Source: Cronobacter condimenti 1330
Lineage (GTDB): Bacteria; Pseudomonadota; Gammaproteobacteria; Enterobacterales; Enterobacteriaceae
DNA: 64,000 nucleotides
NCBI RefSeq assembly: GCF_001277255.1
Contig: NZ_CP012264.1
Span: 1,674,001-1,738,000, forward strand
Direction: 5' to 3'
Under the pieces are notes generated by a model. That model was not told the origin of the DNA. It saw only the letters and a list, made by a program, of their open reading frames with translations, and searched no databases. This document shows, one piece after another, positions 26,066-34,981 of the stretch (its first letter is position 1; every line of letters starts with the position of its first letter). The position numbers and the translations under genes were made by a program.

Positions 26066-26077
26066 GCTTTCTGGCAT

Positions 26078-26665
26078 CTAACGGTGGGAGAGGGGATCGA
26101 CACCTTCGCGGCGGAGCATTTCACACAGGCGAATCAGCGGCAGGCCAATCAGGGTGTTCGGATCACGTCCGTCGAGCCTGTCAAAGAGCGTGATACCAAG
26201 CCCTTCGCTTTTAAAGCTGCCCGCACATTGCCATGGCGCCTCACGATGCAGGTAGTTTTCAATTTCTGTCTCGCTGAGTGTGCGAAAATGGACGTGAAAA
26301 GGTTCACAATCACATTGCTGCACACCGGTGGCGCTATTATAAAGCGCAATGCCGGTATAAAAGGTGACAACCTGTCCGCTTGCCTGACGCAACTGCTTAA
26401 CAGCATTTTCAAACGTGTGCGGTTTACCGGTAATGGTATTATTCAGCACGCAAACCTGATCGCTGCCAATAATCAAATGCCGGGGATAATTCTCCCGCAG
26501 CGCTTGCGCTTTTTGTAAAGCCAGTCTTAATACTAATTGTTGTGCAGTTTCCTTCGCGAGTGGGGTTTCGTCAGTCTCGGGTGCTGCGGTTTCAAACGGT
26601 AAGCCCAGCTTTTCTAAGAGAGTGCGGCGAAACGGCGATGTGGAAGCCAGTACGATTGAGGTCAT
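26078..26665 (-). CDS. yceF: Maf-type nucleotide pyrophosphatase YceF
   Basis: 195 residues of the Maf/Ham1 fold family. In E. coli YceF hydrolyses m7GTP to m7GMP and pyrophosphate, a house-cleaning role. The Maf signature is visible at the N-terminus (SIVLASTSPFRRTLLEKLGLPF) and the catalytic region has LIIGSDQVC and CAGSFKSEGLG. The minus-strand gene is divergent from yceD; the 140 bp between them carry both promoters. Confidence 0.94.
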   Translation of the reverse strand: MTSIVLASTSPFRRTLLEKLGLPFETAAPETDETPLAKETAQQLVLRLALQKAQALRENYPRHLIIGSDQVCVLNNTITGKPHTFENAVKQLRQASGQVVTFYTGIALYNSATGVQQCDCEPFHVHFRTLSETEIENYLHREAPWQCAGSFKSEGLGITLFDRLDGRDPNTLIGLPLIRLCEMLRREGVDPLSHR

Positions 26666-26805
26666 ATTTTTCAGTGAAAGATAGCGTATCGATGAGCGCT
26701 ATTTTAAACTGTCGGCCGCAATGTGTGCGAATAAATGGTAAAAGGTGTTTCAAACCCGCCTTTTTCTTTGACTCTATGACGTTACAAAGTTAATATGCGC
26801 GCCCT

Positions 26806-27327
26806 ATGCAAAAGGTAAAATTACCCCTGACTCTTGATCCGGTTCGTACGGCTCAAAAACGCCTCGATTACCAGGGTATCTATACTCCTGAACAGGTAGA
26901 GCGTATCGCCGAATCTGTGGTCAGTGTGGACAGTGATGTCGAATGCTCCATGTCGTTCGCTATCGATAACCAGCGTCTCGCCGTGTTTAAAGGTGATGCA
27001 ACGGTTACGGTAACGCTCGCATGCCAGCGTTGCGGTCAGCCGTTTAGTCATCATGTTCACACAACGTATTGTTTCAGCCCGATCTCTAACGACGATCAGG
27101 CAGAAGCACTCCCGGAAGCGTATGAGCCGATTGAAGTGAATGAATTCGGTGAAATCGACCTGCTGGCGACGGTTGAGGATGAATTAATCCTCGCCCTGCC
27201 TGTAGTTCCGGTGCATGATTCTGAACACTGTGAAGTGTCCGAGGCGGACATGGTCTTTGGTGAACTGCCTGAAGAGGCACAGAAACCAAATCCATTTGCC
27301 GTGTTAGCCAATTTAAAGCGTAAGTAA
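26806..27327 (+). CDS. yceD: YceD family protein (DUF177), 23S rRNA accumulation protein
   Basis: 173 residues. In E. coli the protein (YceD/RlmP-unrelated DUF177) is linked to 23S rRNA levels, and its co-transcription with rpmF is widely conserved; the mechanism is not settled. The Cys pairs CQRCGQPF (about 66-73) and acidic C-terminus (LPEEAQKPNPFAVLANLKRK) are typical of the family. It precedes rpmF by 51 bp. Confidence 0.92.
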   Translation: MQKVKLPLTLDPVRTAQKRLDYQGIYTPEQVERIAESVVSVDSDVECSMSFAIDNQRLAVFKGDATVTVTLACQRCGQPFSHHVHTTYCFSPISNDDQAEALPEAYEPIEVNEFGEIDLLATVEDELILALPVVPVHDSEHCEVSEADMVFGELPEEAQKPNPFAVLANLKRK

Positions 27328-27378
27328 TTGGCGATTCCCGCGCGAGCAGGAATAAGCCGTAATTGAGGAGTAAGGTCC

Positions 27379-27552
27379 ATGGCCGTACAACAGAATAAAC
27401 CCACTCGTTCCAAGCGCGGTATGCGTCGTTCTCATGACGCGCTGACCGCTGTCACCAGCCTGTCTGTAGACAAAACTTCTGGTGAAACCCATCTGCGTCA
27501 CCACATCACCGCCGACGGTTACTACCGCGGTCGCAAGGTTATCACTAAGTAA
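27379..27552 (+). CDS. rpmF: 50S ribosomal protein bL32
   Basis: 57 residues ([20 protein letters not shown] ... [17 protein letters not shown]), almost identical to E. coli L32 as I remember it. It is a basic, extended protein of the large subunit. GAGGAGTAAGGTCC precedes the ATG. Too short for the length cut-off but fully open. It lies between yceD and plsX in the conserved yceD-rpmF-plsX-fab operon that couples ribosome and lipid synthesis. Confidence 0.98.
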
Positions 27553-27585
27553 TCGCGCGTAAGCGTGATTAAGCTTAGTGCGCTT

Positions 27586-27603
27586 TCCCCGCTCAAGCGG
27601 GGA
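27586..27603 (+). other. Stem-loop in the rpmF-plsX spacer
   Basis: 7-bp perfect stem TCCCCGC / GCGGGGA, loop TCAA, 33 bases after the rpmF stop and 21 before the plsX start, with no T-run. It may be an RNA processing or stability element between the abundant rpmF message and plsX; function is inference. Confidence 0.6.
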
Positions 27604-27624
27604 TAACCGTAACCTGGCGATACC

Positions 27625-28659
27625 TTGACACCTCTAACCCTGGCGTTAGATGTCATGGGCGGGGATTTTGGTCCTGCCGTGACAGTGCCTGCAGCATTGC
27701 AGGCACTGAATTCTGATCCACATTTGCATCTTCTTTTAGTCGGTGATCCCGACGCCATCACGCCATTACTTGCCAGAGCTGATTTTGAACAACGTTCGCG
27801 GCTGCAGATCATTGCGGCAGAATCGGTTATTGCCAGTGATGTCCGCCCTTCGCAGGCTGTACGTAACAGCCGTGGCAGCTCGATGCGTATTGCGCTTGAG
27901 CTGGTCAAAGAGGGACGCGCGCAGGCCTGCATCAGCGCCGGAAATACCGGAGCGCTGATGGGACTTGCCAAACTTTTGCTAAAGCCTATTGACGGCATTG
28001 AGCGCCCCGCGTTGATGACGGTGTTACCGCACCAGCAGAAGGGGAAAACGGTGGTGTTGGATTTAGGCGCCAACGTCGATTGCGACAGTACAATGCTCGC
28101 GCAGTTTGCGATCATGGGTTCGGTGATGGCGGAAGAGGTGCTGGGCATCGAAAATCCGCGTGTCGCGTTGCTCAATATCGGTGAAGAAGAAACGAAGGGG
28201 CTTGATAGTATCCGTGAAGCTGCCGCGTTGTTAAAAGCTGTGCCATCGTTAAATTATATCGGTTATCTCGAAGCCAATGAATTACTGACCGGCAAAACGG
28301 ATGTCCTGGTTTGCGACGGTTTTGTCGGTAACGTCACGCTAAAAACGATGGAAGGTGTTGTCAGGATGTTTCTTTCGCTGCTCAAATCGCAGGGCGAAGG
28401 GAAAAAACGGTCGTGGTGGTGGCTTTTATTAAAGCGTTGGTTACAAAAAAGCCTTTCAAGGCGATTCAGTCACCTCAACCCCGACCAGTATAATGGCGCC
28501 TGTCTGTTAGGATTGCGCGGCACGGTGATTAAGAGCCATGGTGCAGCCAATCAGCGAGCTTTTGCGGTCGCGATTGAACAGGCAGTGCAGGCGGTGCAGC
28601 GACAAATTCCTCAGCGGATTGCCGCTCGCCTGGAATCTGTATTACCCAAGAGTGACTGA
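27625..28659 (+). CDS. plsX: Phosphate acyltransferase PlsX
   Basis: Converts acyl-ACP to acyl-phosphate for glycerolipid synthesis. The start is TTG 27625 (read as Met, TPLTLALDVMGGDFGP); the E. coli gene also starts with TTG as I recall. 344 residues, with the Rossmann-like core (VVLDLGANVDCDSTMLAQFAIMGSVMAEEV). The C-terminus is about 12 residues shorter than the E. coli protein (356), ending LESVLPKSD instead of LESVYPAG plus a short tail. fabH follows after 6 bp. Confidence 0.95.
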   Translation: MTPLTLALDVMGGDFGPAVTVPAALQALNSDPHLHLLLVGDPDAITPLLARADFEQRSRLQIIAAESVIASDVRPSQAVRNSRGSSMRIALELVKEGRAQACISAGNTGALMGLAKLLLKPIDGIERPALMTVLPHQQKGKTVVLDLGANVDCDSTMLAQFAIMGSVMAEEVLGIENPRVALLNIGEEETKGLDSIREAAALLKAVPSLNYIGYLEANELLTGKTDVLVCDGFVGNVTLKTMEGVVRMFLSLLKSQGEGKKRSWWWLLLKRWLQKSLSRRFSHLNPDQYNGACLLGLRGTVIKSHGAANQRAFAVAIEQAVQAVQRQIPQRIAARLESVLPKSD

Positions 28660-28665
28660 GCGTAC

Positions 28666-29619
28666 ATGTATACGAAGATTATTGGTACAGGCAGCTACCT
28701 GCCTGAACAAGTGCGGACGAACGCCGATCTGGAAAAAATGGTGGAAACCTCTGACGAGTGGATTGTCACTCGCACCGGTATTCGCGAGCGTCGCATTGCG
28801 GCGCCAGACGAGACGGTCGCCACGATGGGCTACGAAGCTGCCTTGCGTGCAATTGACATGGCCGGCATCGACAAAACACAGATTGGCCTGATCATCGTCG
28901 CCACGACCTCCGCCACGCACGCTTTCCCGAGCGCGGCGTGCCAGGTACAGGGCATGCTGGGCATTAAAGGCTGCCCGGCATTTGACGTCGCCGCGGCATG
29001 CGCCGGTTTTACTTATGCACTGAGCATTGCGGATCAATATGTTAAATCTGGCGCGGTAAAGAACGCGTTGGTGATCGGATCCGATGCACTGGCACGCACA
29101 CTTGATCCTAACGATCGTGGCACGATCATCCTTTTCGGTGATGGTGCAGGCGCTGCTGTACTTGGCGCGAGCGAAGAGCCAGGTATTCTTTCTACGCATC
29201 TGCATGCTGATGGCAGCTACGGCGAGCTTTTAACCCTGCCAAACCAGGATCGCGTGAATCCGGACAGCCCAACCTTCCTGACCATGGCCGGAAACGAAGT
29301 GTTTAAAGTCGCGGTGACTGAACTTGCCCATATCGTCGACGAGACGCTGGAAGCGAATCAGTTGGATCGCGCTTCTCTCGACTGGCTGGTGCCGCATCAG
29401 GCGAACCTCCGTATTATCAGCGCGACGGCAAAAAAACTCGGTATGTCGATGGACAATGTCGTTGTGACCCTCGACCGACACGGCAACACCTCTGCGGCTT
29501 CCGTGCCTTGCGCGTTGGATGAAGCGGTGCGTGACGGGCGTATTCAGCGGGGCCAACTGGTCCTGCTTGAGGCGTTCGGCGGCGGCTTCACCTGGGGTTC
29601 CGCGCTGGTTCGTTTTTAA
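28666..29619 (+). CDS. fabH: Beta-ketoacyl-ACP synthase III FabH
   Basis: Condenses acetyl-CoA with malonyl-ACP to start fatty acid synthesis. 317 residues, as in E. coli. The catalytic Cys112 lies in AAACAGFTYAL; the His244/Asn274 pair should be in WLVPHQANLRII and HGNTSAAS. It starts 6 bp after plsX. The sequence reads as intact. Confidence 0.98.
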   Translation: MYTKIIGTGSYLPEQVRTNADLEKMVETSDEWIVTRTGIRERRIAAPDETVATMGYEAALRAIDMAGIDKTQIGLIIVATTSATHAFPSAACQVQGMLGIKGCPAFDVAAACAGFTYALSIADQYVKSGAVKNALVIGSDALARTLDPNDRGTIILFGDGAGAAVLGASEEPGILSTHLHADGSYGELLTLPNQDRVNPDSPTFLTMAGNEVFKVAVTELAHIVDETLEANQLDRASLDWLVPHQANLRIISATAKKLGMSMDNVVVTLDRHGNTSAASVPCALDEAVRDGRIQRGQLVLLEAFGGGFTWGSALVRF

Positions 29620-29636
29620 TCGAGAAGGATAAAAAA

Positions 29637-30566
29637 ATGACGCAATTTGCTTTTGTATTTCCAGGCCAGGGCTCTCAGGCTGTGGGAATGCTGTCTGACA
29701 TGGCGGCAAATTTTCCCGTTATTGAAGCGACCTTTCGCGAAGCTTCTGCGGCGCTGGGCTATGATCTTTGGGCGCTGGTGCAGCAAGGCCCGGCAGAAGA
29801 ACTGAACAAAACCTGGCAGACGCAGCCTGCGCTGCTGACCGCTTCTGTCGCGCTGTGGCGAGTATGGCAAGAGCAGGGCGGTAAAGCACCTGCGCTGATG
29901 GCTGGTCACAGCCTTGGTGAATATTCCGCCCTGGTATGCGCGGGCGTTATCGATTTCGCTGATGCGGTGCGTCTGGTTGACCTGCGTGGCAAATTTATGC
30001 AGGAAGCCGTGCCGGAAGGCACCGGTGCTATGGCTGCGATTATCGGGCTGGATGACGACGCAATTGCAAAAGCCTGTGAAGACGCGGCAGAAGGCCAGGT
30101 CGTTTCACCGGTGAATTTCAACTCACCAGGCCAGGTCGTTATCGCGGGCCATAAAGAGGCCGTTGAACGTGCAGGCATCGCCTGTAAAGCCGCAGGCGCC
30201 AAGCGTGCGCTGCCGCTGCCAGTAAGCGTGCCTTCACATTGCGCGCTGATGAAGCCCGCGGCTGAGAAACTGGCTGCAGAGCTTGAAAAAATTACATTTA
30301 ACGCCCCGCAGATTTCGGTCGTTAATAACGTCGACGTGAAATGTGAAACGTCGGCAGAAGCGATCCGCGACGCACTGGTGCGCCAGCTCTACAACCCGGT
30401 GCAATGGACGAAAAGCGTCGAGTACATCGCGGCGCAGGGCGTTACACAGCTGTATGAAATCGGCCCAGGTAAAGTGTTAACTGGCCTGACGAAACGTATT
30501 GTTGACACCCTGACGGCAGCGGCAATTAACGAGCCAGCCAGCCTGTCAGCGGCACTTGCGCAATAA
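29637..30566 (+). CDS. fabD: Malonyl-CoA:ACP transacylase FabD
   Basis: Transfers malonyl groups from CoA to ACP. 309 residues. The acyl-transferase nucleophile is Ser92 in AGHSLGEYSALV (with His91), and the conserved N-terminus FVFPGQGSQAVGML is present. GAGAAGGATAAAAAA precedes the ATG, 17 bp after fabH. The C-terminal His in PVSVPSHCALM is also conserved. Confidence 0.98.
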   Translation: MTQFAFVFPGQGSQAVGMLSDMAANFPVIEATFREASAALGYDLWALVQQGPAEELNKTWQTQPALLTASVALWRVWQEQGGKAPALMAGHSLGEYSALVCAGVIDFADAVRLVDLRGKFMQEAVPEGTGAMAAIIGLDDDAIAKACEDAAEGQVVSPVNFNSPGQVVIAGHKEAVERAGIACKAAGAKRALPLPVSVPSHCALMKPAAEKLAAELEKITFNAPQISVVNNVDVKCETSAEAIRDALVRQLYNPVQWTKSVEYIAAQGVTQLYEIGPGKVLTGLTKRIVDTLTAAAINEPASLSAALAQ

Positions 30567-30579
30567 AACGAGGAAAACC

Positions 30580-31314
30580 ATGAGCTTTGAAGGAAAAATC
30601 GCGCTGGTCACTGGTGCAAGCCGCGGTATCGGCCGCGCCATCGCAGAAACCCTGGTTGCACGCGGCGCGAAGGTTATCGGCACTGCTACCAGCGAAAATG
30701 GCGCGCAAGCGATTAGCGATTATCTGGGCGCTAATGGCAAAGGCCTGATGCTGAATGTGACCGATGCGGCATCCATCGAATCCGTTCTGGAAAATATTCG
30801 CGCAGAATTTGGCGAAGTGGATATTCTGGTCAATAATGCCGGGATAACCCGTGACAACCTGCTAATGCGAATGAAAGATGACGAGTGGAACGATATTCTC
30901 GAAACCAACCTGTCATCGGTTTTCCGTCTGTCAAAAGCGGTAATGCGAGCTATGATGAAAAAGCGTCACGGTCGCATTATCACAATCGGTTCTGTGGTCG
31001 GTACCATGGGAAATGCCGGTCAGGCCAACTACGCTGCGGCGAAAGCGGGTCTTATCGGTTTCAGTAAATCGCTGGCTCGCGAAGTTGCGTCCCGCGGTAT
31101 TACAGTAAACGTTGTTGCTCCGGGTTTTATTGAAACGGACATGACGCGTGCGCTGTCTGACGACCAGCGTGCGGGTATTCTGGCGGAAGTTCCTGCGGGT
31201 CGTTTAGGCGACGCAAAAGAAATCGCCAGCGCGGTTGCATTTTTAGCCTCTGACGAGGCCGGGTACATCACTGGTGAGACCTTGCACGTCAATGGCGGAA
31301 TGTACATGGTTTAA
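30580..31314 (+). CDS. fabG: 3-oxoacyl-ACP reductase FabG
   Basis: The NADPH-dependent reductase of fatty acid elongation. 244 residues from ATG 30580 (MSFEGKIALVTGASRGIGRA), with ACGAGGAAAACC upstream. The frame extends to 30556 but without homology. The short-chain dehydrogenase motifs are TGASRGIG (11-18), NNAG (85-88), Ser138 and the Tyr151-x3-Lys155 catalytic pair (NYAAAK). 13 bp after fabD. Confidence 0.98.
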   Translation: MSFEGKIALVTGASRGIGRAIAETLVARGAKVIGTATSENGAQAISDYLGANGKGLMLNVTDAASIESVLENIRAEFGEVDILVNNAGITRDNLLMRMKDDEWNDILETNLSSVFRLSKAVMRAMMKKRHGRIITIGSVVGTMGNAGQANYAAAKAGLIGFSKSLAREVASRGITVNVVAPGFIETDMTRALSDDQRAGILAEVPAGRLGDAKEIASAVAFLASDEAGYITGETLHVNGGMYMV

Positions 31315-31468
31315 TCACGAATAAAATTATTTGCGTTATCAGGGCAATTGCCCGCAAAATAGCGTAAAATCGTGGTAAGACCTGCCGGGATTTAGTTGCA
31401 ACTTTTTCAACATTTTATACACTACGAAAACCATCGCGAAAGCGAGTTTTGATAGGAAATTTAAGAGT
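31315..31468 (+). promoter_or_regulatory. acpP leader and promoter region
   Basis: 154 bp between fabG and acpP with an AT-rich promoter-like segment (TTGCAACTTTTTCAAC then TATACACT at 31396-31423). The segment AAAACCATCGCGAAAGCGAG in the leader is, from memory, nearly identical in E. coli, where acpP has its own strong promoter. Base-level -35/-10 assignment is uncertain because the spacing does not fit well. Confidence 0.65.
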
Positions 31469-31705
31469 ATGAGCACTATCGAAGAACGCGTTAAGAAAAT
31501 TATCGGCGAACAGCTGGGCGTTAAGCAGGAAGAAGTTACCAACAATGCTTCCTTCGTTGAAGACCTGGGCGCTGATTCTCTTGACACCGTTGAGCTGGTA
31601 ATGGCTCTGGAAGAAGAGTTTGATACTGAGATTCCGGACGAAGAAGCTGAGAAAATCACCACCGTTCAGGCTGCCATTGATTACATCAACGGCCACCAGG
31701 CGTAA
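31469..31705 (+). CDS. acpP: Acyl carrier protein AcpP
   Basis: A 78-residue acidic, helical carrier of fatty acyl chains. Ser37 in the DSLDTVE motif receives the 4'-phosphopantetheine arm. The sequence looks identical to the E. coli protein apart from initiator numbering. Codon use is strongly biased and the gene has its own promoter region, fitting very high expression. A hairpin and T-run follow it before fabF. Confidence 0.99.
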
Positions 31706-31713
31706 GTGAACAT

Positions 31714-31752
31714 CTCCAGGCGGTCGCTCGACCGCCTGAGTTTTATCTTTTA
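31714..31752 (+). terminator. Terminator/attenuator between acpP and fabF
   Basis: Perfect 9-bp stem CAGGCGGTC / GACCGCCTG with loop GCTC (31717-31738), then AGTTTTATCTTTT. It likely ends most acpP transcripts and so raises the acpP to fabF ratio. Confidence 0.8.
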
Positions 31753-31797
31753 GTCCCACAAGTATCTACTAATATCATCCCTCCCTGGAGGACAAAC

Positions 31798-33039
31798 GTG
31801 TCTAAGCGTCGTGTAGTTGTGACCGGACTGGGCATGTTGTCTCCTGTCGGCAATACCGTAGAGTCTACCTGGAAAGCTCTCCTTGCCGGTCAGAGTGGCA
31901 TCAGCCTGATCGACCATTTCGATACTAGCGCCTATGCAACGAAATTTGCTGGCTTAGTAAAGGATTTTAACTGTGAAGAGATTATCTCGCGCAAAGAACA
32001 GCGCAAGATGGATGCCTTCATTCAATATGGAATTGTCGCCGGCGTACAGGCCATGCAGGATTCCGGCCTTGAAGTAACGGAAGAAAACGCTTCCCGTATC
32101 GGCGCGGCTATCGGTTCCGGCATCGGCGGCCTTGGCCTCATCGAAGAAAACCACAGCTCGCTGGTTAACGGCGGCCCGCGGAAAATCAGCCCCTTCTTCG
32201 TGCCATCAACGATTGTTAACATGGTGGCAGGTCACCTGACTATCATGTACGGTCTGCGCGGTCCCAGCATCTCAATCGCTACTGCTTGTACTTCAGGCGT
32301 GCACAACATCGGCCATGCGGCGCGTATCATCGCCTATGGCGATGCTGACGTGATGTTGGCTGGTGGCGCGGAAAAAGCCAGCACGCCGCTTGGCGTTGGC
32401 GGTTTCGGCGCGGCGCGTGCGCTTTCCACCCGCAACGATAATCCGCAGGCTGCAAGCCGCCCGTGGGATAAAGACAGGGATGGATTTGTGCTGGGCGACG
32501 GCGCAGGCATTATCGTACTTGAAGAGTACGAACACGCGAAAAAACGCGGCGCGAAGATTTATGCCGAGCTGGTTGGTTTTGGGATGAGCAGCGATGCTTA
32601 TCACATGACTTCTCCGCCGGAAAACGGTGCGGGCGCAGCGCTGGCTATGGTTCATGCACTGCGTGATGCGGGTATCGACGCCGGCCAAATTGGCTACGTG
32701 AACGCACACGGCACTTCAACGCCGGCAGGCGATGTTGCTGAAGCACAGGCAGTGAAATCGGTATTTGGTGATGCGGCAAAACGCGTTATGGTGAGCTCCA
32801 CCAAATCAATGACCGGCCATCTGCTTGGCGCTGCGGGTGCAGTAGAATCTATTTACTCCATCCTCGCGCTGCGCGATCAGTCCGTTCCGCCAACCATTAA
32901 CCTGGACAATCCGGACGAAGGCTGCGACCTTGATTTCGTTCCGCATGAAGCGCGTCAGGTGAGTGGCATGGAATACACGTTGTGTAACTCCTTCGGCTTT
33001 GGCGGCACCAACGGTTCTCTGATCTTTAAAAAGGTCTGA
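31798..33039 (+). CDS. fabF: Beta-ketoacyl-ACP synthase II FabF
   Basis: Elongates acyl-ACP by malonyl condensation; in enterics it makes cis-vaccenate and adjusts membrane fluidity with temperature. 413 residues, starting at GTG 31798 (read as Met, SKRRVVVTGLGMLSPVG), with CTGGAGGACAAAC upstream. The nucleophile cysteine is in IATACTSGVHNIG (about 164), and the catalytic His residues in VNAHGTSTPAGD and KSMTGHLLGAAG. Confidence 0.98.
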   Translation: MSKRRVVVTGLGMLSPVGNTVESTWKALLAGQSGISLIDHFDTSAYATKFAGLVKDFNCEEIISRKEQRKMDAFIQYGIVAGVQAMQDSGLEVTEENASRIGAAIGSGIGGLGLIEENHSSLVNGGPRKISPFFVPSTIVNMVAGHLTIMYGLRGPSISIATACTSGVHNIGHAARIIAYGDADVMLAGGAEKASTPLGVGGFGAARALSTRNDNPQAASRPWDKDRDGFVLGDGAGIIVLEEYEHAKKRGAKIYAELVGFGMSSDAYHMTSPPENGAGAALAMVHALRDAGIDAGQIGYVNAHGTSTPAGDVAEAQAVKSVFGDAAKRVMVSSTKSMTGHLLGAAGAVESIYSILALRDQSVPPTINLDNPDEGCDLDFVPHEARQVSGMEYTLCNSFGFGGTNGSLIFKKV

Positions 33040-33050
33040 TAGCCGTCTCA

Positions 33051-33076
33051 AAGGCCCGCTTCGCGCGGGCTTTTGT
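33051..33076 (+). terminator. Terminator after fabF
   Basis: GCCCGC / GCGGGC stem (extended by weak A-T and G-U pairs), 5-nt loop, then TTTTG. It lies 11 bases after the fabF stop. Confidence 0.75.
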
Positions 33077-33147
33077 ACATATCTCCTTCCTCTTGCTCCC
33101 CATCGATCATCCTGCGAGACTACTGTGCTACTCGTTCAGGAGCCCCT

Positions 33148-33945
33148 ATGTTGTTAATTAATGGTATCGCTCAGGATTATCTGCCAGCGACCGATCGCGC
33201 TGTCCAGTTCGGTGATGGCTGCTTTACGACAGCCTGCGTACGCGATGGTCAAATTCACCTGCTGGAACACCATTTGACGCGTCTGCTTGAAGGTTGCGAA
33301 CGGCTGGCGATCCCGATACCGGATATCGGGGTATTGCGAGATGAAATGCGTCTTGTCGGCCAGGGGCAGAGCCGGGCGATCGTCAAAGTCATTATCACAC
33401 GTGGCGTGGGTAAACGCGGTTACAGTATTGAGGGATGTGATACGCCAACACGCATTGTTTCACGTGCACTCTATCCGACCTTTTATGACGAATGGCGTGA
33501 ACGCGGTGTAAGCCTCGCTTTAAGTCCCATTCGGCTTGGACGTAATCCCTGTCTTGCGGGCATCAAACACCTTAACCGGCTGGAGCAAGTTCTTATCCGC
33601 ACGCATCTTGAGCAGACACCCGCTGATGAAGCTCTGGTACTTGACAGTGAAGGGTGGGTTACGGAATGCTGTGCGGCTAATTTATTCTGGCGTACAGGAA
33701 AAGCGGTGTTTACCCCCCGTCTCGATCAAGCCGGTGTTGATGGCCTTATGCGGCGACATATTATTAGACTGCTGAATCAGTCATCCTGGCGATTGTCTGA
33801 AATTTACGCCCCTGTCAGCGCGCTGGAAGAGGCCGATGAGATCTTTATCTGTAATGCGCTGATGCCTCTGGTACCGGTGCGTGAGATTGACGGTCACGCT
33901 TACGCCTCGCGCGAACTGTATAACTACCTCATTCCCCATTGCTGA
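33148..33945 (+). CDS. pabC: Aminodeoxychorismate lyase PabC
   Basis: A PLP-dependent lyase that splits 4-amino-4-deoxychorismate into 4-aminobenzoate and pyruvate for folate synthesis. 265 residues from ATG 33148 (MLLINGIAQDYLPATDRAVQFGDGCF), with CAGGAGCCCCT upstream; the longer frame back to 33073 is a chance extension over the fabF terminator. The PLP lysine is in LAGIKHLNRLEQV (about residue 140), and EALVLDSEGWVTECCAANLFW is the class IV aminotransferase signature. mltG follows 13 bp after its stop. Confidence 0.95.
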   Translation: MLLINGIAQDYLPATDRAVQFGDGCFTTACVRDGQIHLLEHHLTRLLEGCERLAIPIPDIGVLRDEMRLVGQGQSRAIVKVIITRGVGKRGYSIEGCDTPTRIVSRALYPTFYDEWRERGVSLALSPIRLGRNPCLAGIKHLNRLEQVLIRTHLEQTPADEALVLDSEGWVTECCAANLFWRTGKAVFTPRLDQAGVDGLMRRHIIRLLNQSSWRLSEIYAPVSALEEADEIFICNALMPLVPVREIDGHAYASRELYNYLIPHC

Positions 33946-33958
33946 TAACCGGGTTCCC

Positions 33959-34981
33959 ATGAAGAAAATGTTGCGCGCCGCGCTACTACTGGTTCTTGTG
34001 CTTGCCATTGCGGCAGGCGTTGGTTACTGGAAAGTACGCCAGCTGGCGCAAAGCCCTTTGCCAATAACGAAAGACACGATTTTTACGCTTAAACCGGGCA
34101 CGGGGCGCCTGGCGCTTGGCCAGCAGTTATATGATGAGAAGCTCATCAAGCGCCCGCGTGTGTTCCAGTGGTTACTGCGCATCGAACCTGAGCTTTCGCA
34201 TTTTAAAGCGGGCACTTATCGATTCACGCCGAAAATGACTGTACGTGATGCCCTGAAGCTACTCGCAAGCGGTAAAGAGGCGCAGTTCCCCATTCGCTTC
34301 GTTGAGGGTATGAAACTGAGCGACTGGCTAAAACAGCTTCGTGATGCACCCTATATTAAACATACGCTGAAAGATGATGAGTACGCGACGGTCGCTGAGG
34401 CGCTAAAGCTTGAACATCCCGAATGGGTGGAAGGATGGTTCTGGCCGGATACCTGGCTTTATACCGCCAATACTGCCGATGTGACGATCCTCAAACGCGC
34501 TCACCAGCGCATGCAGAAAGCGGTGGATGAAGTGTGGAAAGCCCGCATGGAAGGGCTGCCTTATCAGGATCCGAACCAGCTGGTGACAATGGCATCTATC
34601 ATCGAGAAAGAGACCGCGGTTGCAAGCGAACGTGACCGCGTGGCCTCAGTCTTTATTAACCGGCTGCGAATCGGCATGCGTCTTCAGACCGATCCGACCG
34701 TGATTTATGGCATGGGCAAGAATTACAACGGCAAGCTATCCCGTAAGGATTTGGAAACTCCAACACCGTATAATACTTATGTCATTAGCGGCTTGCCGCC
34801 AGGTCCCATCGCAATGCCGGGAGAGGCCTCGCTGAAAGCGGCAGCGCACCCGGCGAAAACACCGTATCTCTATTTTGTGGCGGACGGTAAGGGCGGCCAT
34901 ACGTTCACCACTAATCTTGCCAGTCATAATCGAGCAGTACAGGATTATCTCAAGGCGCTTAAGGATAAAAATGAGCAGTAA
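33959..34981 (+). CDS. mltG: Endolytic murein transglycosylase MltG
   Basis: An inner-membrane lytic transglycosylase that cuts nascent glycan strands and sets their length. 340 residues, the E. coli length, from ATG 33959. One N-terminal membrane anchor (MKKMLRAALLLVLVLAIAAGVGYW) is followed by the LysM-like region and the YceG catalytic domain. The catalytic glutamate is Glu218, in MASIIEKETA. Its stop overlaps the tmk start by 11 bases. Confidence 0.96.
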   Translation: MKKMLRAALLLVLVLAIAAGVGYWKVRQLAQSPLPITKDTIFTLKPGTGRLALGQQLYDEKLIKRPRVFQWLLRIEPELSHFKAGTYRFTPKMTVRDALKLLASGKEAQFPIRFVEGMKLSDWLKQLRDAPYIKHTLKDDEYATVAEALKLEHPEWVEGWFWPDTWLYTANTADVTILKRAHQRMQKAVDEVWKARMEGLPYQDPNQLVTMASIIEKETAVASERDRVASVFINRLRIGMRLQTDPTVIYGMGKNYNGKLSRKDLETPTPYNTYVISGLPPGPIAMPGEASLKAAAHPAKTPYLYFVADGKGGHTFTTNLASHNRAVQDYLKALKDKNEQ

